DNA from: an uncultured Campylobacter sp.
GTDB lineage: Bacteria; Campylobacterota; Campylobacteria; Campylobacterales; Campylobacteraceae
Assembly: GCF_938045775.1 (NCBI RefSeq)
Contig: NZ_CALIBH010000039.1
Coordinates: 1 to 5,183 of the forward strand
Length of the DNA: 5,183 bases
Direction of reading: 5' to 3'
The notes below the pieces were generated by a model, which saw only the letters and a program-made list of their open reading frames with translations, made no database searches and had not been told where the DNA came from. Positions 1-4,991 of the stretch are shown here, piece by piece. Made by a program: the position numbers and the translations under genes. Every line of letters begins with the position of its first letter. Positions within the stretch are counted from its first letter, which is position 1.

Positions 1-311
1 TCGTCCGCGACTTTAATCGGCTCCCAAGAGCCCGCGCCGTGATAGGCAAAATACACGGGCGAGGCGTCCCCGAGGGCAAAATCGACGAAAAACGGATCAT
101 CCATGCCGTTACGCGCGATGACCCGCCAGCTCTTGCGCCACTGGCCCGGTGCGTCGTCTGCTAGCTCCTCGCCAGTTTTGCGGCCAACGAGTCTATATCC
201 TTCCTGAAAACTCTCAAACTCGCCCTCATCGGGATAGAGAAACGGCAGCAAAATGGACTCTGAAACTATGCGTTTGCGGATAAAATTTTGGATCAAATTC
301 GAGATTTGCAC
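1..311 (-). CDS. SMI1/KNR4 (SUKH)-like protein, N-terminal part, cut by the left window edge
   Basis: A minus-strand frame stays open for 103 codons from a GTG at 311-309 to the window edge, so the 3' end is missing. An in-frame stop lies at 329-327 and no other start occurs early in the frame. AAAGG at 323-319 sits 7 nt before the GTG, so the start is well placed. The product is soluble, with no signal peptide or membrane segment. Its visible landmarks are GYRLVGRKTGEE (residues 38-49), DDPFFVDF (71-78), PVYFAYHGAG (85-94) and WEPIKVAD (96-103). The order 'D-P-F-F-x-D ... P-V-x-F-A-x-H-G-x-G-x-W-x-P' resembles bacterial SMI1/KNR4 (SUKH superfamily) proteins. Some of these are immunity proteins of contact-dependent or polymorphic toxins; others have unknown roles. 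The family call rests on motif memory, not a profile search. No toxin gene is visible here, and the neighbour downstream is outside the window. Confidence 0.6.
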   Translation of the reverse strand, partial: MQISNLIQNFIRKRIVSESILLPFLYPDEGEFESFQEGYRLVGRKTGEELADDAPGQWRKSWRVIARNGMDDPFFVDFALGDASPVYFAYHGAGSWEPIKVAD

Positions 312-626
312 GGCGCGACCTTTGGGTTAAATTTGAGCGAATTTTAGCAGAGTTTTTAATCCGCGCAAAATTTACGTTTGAATTTGACGAATATGAAAGA
401 AAGTAAATTTACGCTCAAAGTTTGATGAATTAAATTTGAGCACAAAAAGGCAAGCCAAGATTTGCAAGACGAGACGACGCGCCGCCAGAAAAACGTAAGC
501 GGAAGTATTTTAAGATGGATTTGAATGTTGCGACGAAAATTTCGTCCCAAGACTAGGCAATTAGCCTGTCGCAGGGCGAAATTTTCTAGCTCATTCAAAG
601 ACGCTTAAAAGACGACGCGCTAAATT
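312..626. other. Gene-poor intergenic stretch between torA and the left-edge gene
   Basis: About 315 bp without a convincing gene. It holds the promoter and SD of the left-edge gene, several AAATTT tracts, and a 15-bp near-palindrome GACGAAAATTTCGTC at 532-546. A smaller hairpin, CCTG-tcg-CAGG, lies at 565-575. No stem followed by a T-run is seen on the minus strand after the torA stop, so no intrinsic terminator can be placed for that operon. A 243-bp minus-strand frame (356-598) has only a TTG start, no SD, and a Phe/Leu/Arg/Lys-rich product typical of reading AAATTT-rich DNA by chance, so I do not call it a gene. Confidence 0.6.
341..349 (-). promoter_or_regulatory. Probable extended -10 promoter of the SMI1/KNR4-like gene
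   Basis: On the minus strand the sequence reads TGCTAAAAT, an extended -10 element (TG-n-TAAAAT). Transcription would start near 334, giving a leader of about 23 nt with the AAAGG ribosome binding site in it. No -35 box is obvious, which is normal for Campylobacter sigma-70 promoters. It is a prediction from sequence only. Confidence 0.4.
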
Positions 627-3074
627 TTATAGCGACTGCAAAATTTTAGGTTTACCAAACGCCCGTATCGGCTTAATCTCCCCCTTAAATTTCTCGATTT
701 GAGCAAGCACGGTGTGAGCCGAGTTGCTTTGTGCGAGACTTGACGTGCCCTTATCAAACGTAAGCACATTTACGCAGCCGTGCTGGCAGAGGCTCTTCTC
801 GCCCCAAACCTCGGGATCGTACCACGCACCCTCGCAGATCGCTGCGACGCGCTCAGGCACGATGTCGGTAACGAGCACGCCTGCCAAAATTTCGCCGCGG
901 TCGTTGAAAACTCGCACGATGTCGCCGTTCGCAAGTCCGCGAGCTTCGGCGTCTTTTGGATTTATCAGCACCGGCTCTCTGCCGCTAACCTCGGCGAAAT
1001 TTCTGATGATCGAGTTGTTTAGCTGGCTGTGCAGGCGGTAGCGAGAGTGCGGGCTAACGACGTGGATCGGATACTTCGCCGTCTTTTTCGCATCGCCTAG
1101 CCACTCCTTAGGCTCGATCCAAGTAGGCATCGGCGGGCAGTCGGCATAGCCCATCTTAGCGATTACCGGCGAGTAAAGCTCGATCTTGCCCGACGGCGTG
1201 CCGAGGCGGTTTTTGGCTGGATTTTCGCGGAATGCCGCAAGGCGCGTGTATAGCGCGCTGCTCTCGTCGTCCTTTTCAAAGCGCACGAAGCCTTTGTCGT
1301 AAAATTCCTCAAAGCTAGGCATCGTTATATTTAGACCTTTGGCTTGCTCTACGGCATCGGCGTAAAATTCCTTCATCCAGCCTAGCTCGTCCTTGCCCTC
1401 GCTAAAGACCTCGCCGTATCCCCAGCGCTTACAAATCTGCTCGCAGATCCAAAAGTCGCTCTTGCTCTCGCCCATCGGCTCGATTGCAGGTCTGTAAGCG
1501 ACTATATATTCGCCCGTAGCGCCCGTTTGGTTGATGTCGTTGCGCTCGACCTCGATCGCGACGGGAAGCACGATGTCGCTAAGCTTCGCCGTACTCGTCC
1601 AGTAAGGTTCGGCGGTAATGACGGTGTCAAATTTACGCCACTGCTTGACGATATTATTCACGTCTTGATGGCGCGTAAACATCGATCCGCACGCCATATA
1701 AGCGACTCTCATATGCGGCAGCTTGATCTTGGTGCCGTCGTAGTCGATCTGCTTGCCCGGATGCTCCAGCGCCTCGATGCTGCGAGAAGACGGGATGGTA
1801 ATGTTTTTCGCACTTTTCCAAGGCGCAGAGCCCGTGTTTTCGTATTTTTCATCTATACGAGTGCTAAGCCCCTTTAAAATCGGAGCCACTTTATTCGTAG
1901 AGCCCGCAGAGCCGTATCCTAGACTAAATTCAAAGCCGAGACCCTCCTTGCCGATATATCCCAGCATCGCATTAAGCGCCACTAGCGCCCAGAAAGGCTG
2001 CTCGCCGTGATCTGCGCGCTGCAAACCGCGACCGATTAGGATCGTGGTCGGCTCCTTTGCAAGTGCCGTAGCAAATTTCGCAATAGCCTCCTCGCTAAGT
2101 CCGCAAATTTTGCTCGCCCAAGCTGCGTCCTTTACAATTTTATCGCTCTCGCCTAGAAAATACGCTTTAAATTTATTAAATCCGACGGTGTATTTTTTGA
2201 TAAATTCCTCGTCGTAGAGCTTATTCGTAAAGAGATAATGGCACATGCCGATGATGAGCGCGGTGTCGGTATTCGGGCGCACGATGATATCTTCGCTGCC
2301 AAAGTAGCGCGCGGTGTCGTTTCTCATCACATTTACGCTGTAGGTTTTGATGCCTGACTTCTTAAGCTCCTGCATACCGATGTAGCCGTCGTGCGTAGGC
2401 GGAATGGATGAAATTTGATTGGTTACCGCAGGATCGGTCGCCCAAAATACGACGTTTTTGGCGTTTTTGACGATCGCTTTCCACGTAGTAGGCGCGTCGT
2501 AAACGGCGCTTGAGCCAAGCACGTGAGGCATTATAACAAGCCCCGCGCCAGTCGAATAATCACCGCTTTCCTCTACGTAGCCGCCTAAAATTTTAAGCAT
2601 TCGGTGCGCTACGGTGCGTCCCCAGCCGATCTTACCGCTACCGCCCCACCAATAGCACTCGCCGTAGATCGCCTCGGCGCCGTATTTGTCGAAATTTTCT
2701 TTTAGCGCTTTCGCCGCTAGATCAAGGGCTGTGTCCCAGCTAACGCGCACGAACTCCTCTTTGCCGCGCAGTTCGCTCTTTGCCGCGCCTTTTGCCTTCA
2801 GATAGCTTTTGCGCACCATCGGATAGAGCACGCGGTTTTCGTTCTGCACGGAATCGGGCAAGCTGTAATTCATCGTATTTGGAAATTTATCGCCTTCGAA
2901 ATCGCTTACAGAAACAATCTGCGACGAGTTTAAATTTAGCCAAAAAGGACCGAATCTGTTCGCGCCGAATACCTTTTTGTTATCAAAAATCGTCTGCGTA
3001 ACCCCCTCGATCCTGCTAGCACTCGCCGCGCTTGCGCCTAAAATCCCTGCCTTTAAAAAGTCTCGCCTTTTCAT
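627..3074 (-). CDS. torA: TorA-type periplasmic molybdopterin TMAO/S-oxide reductase
   Basis: Catalytic subunit of a respiratory N-/S-oxide reductase of the DMSO reductase family, which reduces TMAO, DMSO or similar oxides in the periplasm with a bis-MGD molybdenum cofactor. At 815 residues it is close to family size. RRDFLK at residues 3-8, followed by an Ala/Ser-rich stretch, is a twin-arginine (Tat) signal, so it should be exported folded with cofactor. GDYSTGAG (171-178) carries Ser174, matching the Mo-ligand serine of TorA/DMSO reductases. There is no N-terminal Cys cluster, so no Fe-S centre. Other family blocks are GRGLQRADHGEQPFW (348-362) and EPYWTSTAKLSDIVLP with ERNDI (489-514), plus a C-terminal MGD-binding domain from about residue 668. 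In GGSGKIGW (144-151) the Tyr of the GGSYGW segment of Rhodobacter DMSO reductase is absent, which leans towards TMAO use. Substrate remains unproven. The ATG has a strong AAAGGAG (3086-3080) 5 nt upstream. It follows the cytochrome gene by 13 bp, as in C. jejuni Cj0265c-Cj0264c. No TorD chaperone gene is nearby. Confidence 0.93.
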   Translation of the reverse strand: MKRRDFLKAGILGASAASASRIEGVTQTIFDNKKVFGANRFGPFWLNLNSSQIVSVSDFEGDKFPNTMNYSLPDSVQNENRVLYPMVRKSYLKAKGAAKSELRGKEEFVRVSWDTALDLAAKALKENFDKYGAEAIYGECYWWGGSGKIGWGRTVAHRMLKILGGYVEESGDYSTGAGLVIMPHVLGSSAVYDAPTTWKAIVKNAKNVVFWATDPAVTNQISSIPPTHDGYIGMQELKKSGIKTYSVNVMRNDTARYFGSEDIIVRPNTDTALIIGMCHYLFTNKLYDEEFIKKYTVGFNKFKAYFLGESDKIVKDAAWASKICGLSEEAIAKFATALAKEPTTILIGRGLQRADHGEQPFWALVALNAMLGYIGKEGLGFEFSLGYGSAGSTNKVAPILKGLSTRIDEKYENTGSAPWKSAKNITIPSSRSIEALEHPGKQIDYDGTKIKLPHMRVAYMACGSMFTRHQDVNNIVKQWRKFDTVITAEPYWTSTAKLSDIVLPVAIEVERNDINQTGATGEYIVAYRPAIEPMGESKSDFWICEQICKRWGYGEVFSEGKDELGWMKEFYADAVEQAKGLNITMPSFEEFYDKGFVRFEKDDESSALYTRLAAFRENPAKNRLGTPSGKIELYSPVIAKMGYADCPPMPTWIEPKEWLGDAKKTAKYPIHVVSPHSRYRLHSQLNNSIIRNFAEVSGREPVLINPKDAEARGLANGDIVRVFNDRGEILAGVLVTDIVPERVAAICEGAWYDPEVWGEKSLCQHGCVNVLTFDKGTSSLAQSNSAHTVLAQIEKFKGEIKPIRAFGKPKILQSL

Positions 3075-3087
3075 CTGATCTCCTTTA

Positions 3088-3654
3088 TCATTCAGGTTTT
3101 TTTGCGTTGTGTTGTAGGTATTTTACGATCAAATTTAAATCGTCGCCCTCGAGCGCTACGTAGTTTGCATTGATCATCTCTTGTAAATTTGCAGGCCACT
3201 GATTTGCCGTGAAGCTCTTTGGCTCATGCAAGCGGTGACATGCCGAGCAGATCTGCTCGTAGTTCGTCTTTGCTTCCGCATAAAGCGCCTTAGCGTCCTT
3301 GGCTACGGCATCCGAGCTGACCTCGTAAACCCCCTCCGCCTCATACCAGATCTCGCCGTAATCATCCTCGAGCTTTTTACCCTTTTTAAAATTCGCTTCG
3401 GCTTCGTTCGTAAAAATCGCGTAAATTTCAGCCTCTTTCATATTTTTTTGGATTTGAAGCTGATAGTTTTCGCTCACGACGCCTTTAATTTTAATCTTAG
3501 CAACGCCGCCATCGCTGGATATCACCTCGATCGGTGTTAAAATTTCAGCCTCGCCGATTGCTTTGCCGTCTTGCGAGATCGTAGCGGTTTTAGAGATCAC
3601 CTCGCCGCCGAAAAGCGAACACGCACAGATAAATGAGATAAAAATTTTCCTCAT
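3088..3654 (-). CDS. Periplasmic monohaem cytochrome c, electron donor to the TorA-type reductase
   Basis: A 188-residue exported cytochrome, first gene of the operon with the reductase and matching C. jejuni Cj0265c in context and design. Residues 1-17 (MRKIFISFICACSLFGG) form a short hydrophobic signal peptide. The Cys at 10 or 12 could act as a lipid-attachment site, but no clean lipobox is visible. Residues about 20-65 look like a beta-rich SH3-like segment. The only haem site is CSACH (136-140), followed by RLHEPKSF, NQWP (151-154) and Met160, a possible sixth haem ligand. This C-terminal region resembles the monohaem domain at the end of pentahaem TorC/TorY cytochromes, but the tetrahaem NapC-like membrane part is absent. 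The protein must therefore receive electrons from another donor, probably a bc1-type complex, as proposed in C. jejuni. AAAGGA stands 6 nt before the ATG. The stop TGA is followed at once by the SD of torA, suggesting tight co-translation. Confidence 0.9.
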   Translation of the reverse strand: MRKIFISFICACSLFGGEVISKTATISQDGKAIGEAEILTPIEVISSDGGVAKIKIKGVVSENYQLQIQKNMKEAEIYAIFTNEAEANFKKGKKLEDDYGEIWYEAEGVYEVSSDAVAKDAKALYAEAKTNYEQICSACHRLHEPKSFTANQWPANLQEMINANYVALEGDDLNLIVKYLQHNAKKPE

Positions 3655-3686
3655 AAAGTATCCTTTCTAGATTGTCTTTAACGCGA

Positions 3687-3692
3687 ATTATA
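3687..3692 (-). promoter_or_regulatory. -10 box of the cytochrome-torA operon promoter
   Basis: The minus strand reads TATAAT at 3692-3687, a perfect -10 hexamer. It places the transcription start near 3680 and leaves a leader of about 25 nt before the ATG at 3654, including the AAAGGA ribosome binding site. There is no good -35 box. That position is instead covered by the inverted repeat at 3708-3735, as expected for a promoter that depends on an activator. Confidence 0.6.
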
Positions 3693-3707
3693 AATCAAAG
3701 ATAAATT

Positions 3708-3735
3708 TAAATTTGTCGCGATTGCGACGAATTTA
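3708..3735. promoter_or_regulatory. Inverted-repeat operator, probable site of the adjacent Crp/Fnr-family regulator
   Basis: The half-sites TAAATTTGTCGC (3708-3719) and GCGACGAATTTA (3724-3735) pair over 12 positions with one mismatch (3714/3729) around a 4-bp spacer, GATT. The two-fold axis lies between 3721 and 3722. The overall size and A/T-flanked layout fit a Crp/Fnr dimer site. The core TGTCGC-N4-GCGACG differs from both the FNR (TTGAT-N4-ATCAA) and Crp (TGTGA-N6-TCACA) sites. The axis is about 41.5 bp upstream of the predicted start of the cytochrome-torA operon and about 37.5 bp upstream of the predicted start of the regulator gene. The palindrome is seen directly; who binds it is inferred from position. 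Confidence 0.6.
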
Positions 3736-3744
3736 TCCTTTTTA

Positions 3745-3752
3745 TGTAAAAT
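3745..3752 (+). promoter_or_regulatory. Probable -10 region of the regulator gene
   Basis: TG directly followed by TAAAAT (3747-3752) on the plus strand is the best -10 candidate. It follows a T-rich stretch (CCTTTTTATG) of the kind common upstream of Campylobacter promoters. Transcription would begin near 3759. That would be only about 8 nt before the first ATG at 3767 but about 23 nt before the ATG at 3782, which supports the second start. The operator overlaps the -35 zone of this promoter, so bound regulator could repress its own gene. Confidence 0.35.
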
Positions 3753-3781
3753 TTACGTGAAATTTTATGCAAAGAGCTACT

Positions 3782-4363
3782 ATGATAGATAGACTAAATA
3801 ACGATTACAGCGAGAAATTCGACTTTTTAAGTAAGGAGCGGATTGCTAAATTTAGGCGCGAAAGCTACGCTCGCGGTGACGTGATATACGCGCAAAAGTT
3901 TAAATTTATCATTCTACTGCGCGGCAGGGCGAAGCTAAACTGCTACGAAAACGGCAAGGAATTTATCTTTAGCTTCGTAAGAAGCGGCGCCTACATCTGC
4001 TTGGACAAAAACACGAGCCTTGAAATTTTAAGCGACTGCGAGACGCTGCAGATCAATATCTCGGAGCTTTTCGAGCTGCTTGGAGACGAGTTTGCAAGCT
4101 CGATCATAAACGCGCTTATCAAAAATATCTACTCGCAACGGATTTTAATTAAAGAGATCGTTTTTGCGAAAATCCAGACGCGGATTTTAAATTTTCTAAA
4201 TCGCATCGCAAACGCAGATAAGATCGTGGAGCTTCCCTTTAATATAATGACGCTGGCAAGCCTGCTCGGAGCGCCTCGCCAAAACGTCTCTCAGGCGATT
4301 ACGAAGCTCGTAAACGACAAAAAGATCGTGAAATTAAAGGGCAATAGGATTAAAATTTTATAG
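3782..4363 (+). CDS. Crp/Fnr-family transcriptional regulator
   Basis: A small DNA-binding regulator divergent from the cytochrome-torA operon and its likely controller. I chose the ATG at 3782 (193 residues) because AAAGAG lies 5 nt upstream. The in-frame ATG at 3767 (198 residues) has no SD and falls almost on the predicted transcription start. In 198-residue numbering, residues about 20-105 form a shortened cNMP-type beta-barrel (RGDVIYAQ, ILLRGRAKL). The cyclic-nucleotide cassette with its GE...R signature is not recognisable, so cAMP binding is unlikely. Residues about 110-148 are the dimer helix, followed by an HTH with recognition helix APRQNVSQAITKL (169-181). Cys occurs only at 59, 78 and 91. 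The N-terminal Cys cluster of FNR is missing, so an FNR-type Fe-S sensor is not expected and the signal is unknown. Gln172 replaces the usual glutamate of the recognition helix. C. jejuni instead is reported to control its tor pair with the RacRS two-component system. Confidence 0.85.
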   Translation: MIDRLNNDYSEKFDFLSKERIAKFRRESYARGDVIYAQKFKFIILLRGRAKLNCYENGKEFIFSFVRSGAYICLDKNTSLEILSDCETLQINISELFELLGDEFASSIINALIKNIYSQRILIKEIVFAKIQTRILNFLNRIANADKIVELPFNIMTLASLLGAPRQNVSQAITKLVNDKKIVKLKGNRIKIL

Positions 4364-4388
4364 TTTGGATCTGCGCGGCGGATCTAAA
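4364..4388 (+). terminator. Hairpin directly after the regulator stop codon, weak terminator candidate
   Basis: Starting at the first base after TAG, 4364-4374 pairs with 4378-4388 as an 11-bp stem (two G-T/U wobbles) closed by a GCG triloop. The tail is AAATTTAAA, with only three T in a row, so intrinsic termination would be weak. The stem could instead protect the 3' end of the mRNA. Confidence 0.35.
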
Positions 4389-4427
4389 TTTAAACACAAA
4401 AGGCTATTTTGAGCGAAACCGCCTAGT

Positions 4428-4460
4428 AAAAAGGGCTAAAACCAAAATGGGATTAGCCCT
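4428..4460 (-). terminator. Rho-independent terminator of the DUF805 gene
   Basis: AGGGCTAA (4432-4439) and TTAGCCCT (4453-4460) form a perfect 8-bp stem around a 13-nt loop. The loop can close further by CCA/TGG pairing. Read on the minus strand, the stem is followed by a T-run (TTTTT, counting the last stem base), the usual terminator layout, about 50 nt past the stop of the DUF805 gene. On the plus strand the stem is followed by AAATTTAGC, so it may also catch transcripts from the convergent regulator gene. Confidence 0.65.
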
Positions 4461-4508
4461 AAATTTAGCTTATTTGCGAAGCTTATGTATGTGCTGCAAA
4501 GCTATGGA

Positions 4509-4916
4509 TTAAAAAATAGAGCCTCTGCTTGCAGGTCGCAACGGATCGTCTCCAAAGCGGTTGCGTCCATTAGTGCCTTGCTGGATAAAAAACACGATCA
4601 ATACTACTGGGCCTATTATCGGGACAAAAATTAACAGATAAAACCAGCCGCTTCTATCGGTATCGTGCAGACGCCTTACCGCTACGGCGATAGAAGGTAA
4701 AAGTATTGCCAATAAAAAGATTGAGTTAATGAAACCGATCATTCTACCGGAACTCGTAACGGCATAGGTGCCTAAAAAGCCATCCAATACTAACGTTACT
4801 ATTCCTAAAAGTGCCGCAAATAATGCAAACCACCAATACTCTGAACGTGGTGCACGCCCCTCAAAATTGCAATAATTCTCTTTGAGACAAGTGCGAACAG
4901 ACTCTATAAAAGTCAT
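4509..4916 (-). CDS. DUF805 family inner-membrane protein
   Basis: A 135-residue membrane protein with the family's hallmarks in order: GRAPRSEYWWF at 20-30, RRLHDTDRSGW at 81-91, and a C-terminal GxNRFGDDP block ending near 125. Hydrophobic segments at about 27-47, 60-81 and 91-112 predict three membrane helices in the cytoplasmic membrane, with a short cytoplasmic N-terminus. Length and motif spacing are normal for DUF805 (E. coli YhaH-like); the family has no established function. AAGGAG (4928-4923) lies 6 nt before the ATG, so the start is secure. It is transcribed alone towards the regulator gene, with its own promoter and terminator, so a role in the tor pathway is not implied. By eye, its codons (many TTA, GCA, CCA, ATA) look different from the GCG/GCC/CTx-rich tor operon. 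Confidence 0.9.
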   Translation of the reverse strand: MTFIESVRTCLKENYCNFEGRAPRSEYWWFALFAALLGIVTLVLDGFLGTYAVTSSGRMIGFINSIFLLAILLPSIAVAVRRLHDTDRSGWFYLLIFVPIIGPVVLIVFFIQQGTNGRNRFGDDPLRPASRGSIF

Positions 4917-4944
4917 CTCAAACTCCTTTTTAAAAATAAGATAA

Positions 4945-4950
4945 ATTATA
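4945..4950 (-). promoter_or_regulatory. -10 box of the DUF805 gene promoter
   Basis: The minus strand reads TATAAT at 4950-4945, preceded by TTGTTA. Transcription would start near 4938, giving a leader of just over 20 nt with the AAGGAG site. There is no clear -35 box at the standard spacing. Confidence 0.55.
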
Positions 4951-4991
4951 TAACAATGGCACTTAAATTTGTCCTTTATATTGATTAAATT

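Noticed and set aside
565..583. TGTCGC-agg-GCGA, resembling a second copy of the operator
   Set aside because: The spacer is 3 rather than 4 bp, only four positions of each arm match, and it is not in front of a gene start.
356..598. Minus-strand 80-codon reading frame between torA and the left-edge gene
   Set aside because: TTG start without an SD, and a product rich in Phe, Leu, Lys and Arg, as produced by chance from AAATTT tracts. No recognisable domain.
525..608. Plus-strand 27-residue basic peptide frame (starts MLRRKF)
   Set aside because: No SD, no family resemblance, and the length is expected by chance.
618..634. CGCTA/TAGCG hairpin overlapping the torA stop as a terminator
   Set aside because: Only 5 bp of stem and no T-run after it on the minus strand.
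724..3540. Several plus-strand reading frames of 73-116 codons lying opposite torA and the cytochrome gene
   Set aside because: They are antisense shadows of well-supported genes; the products are Arg/Ser/Ala-rich without motifs.
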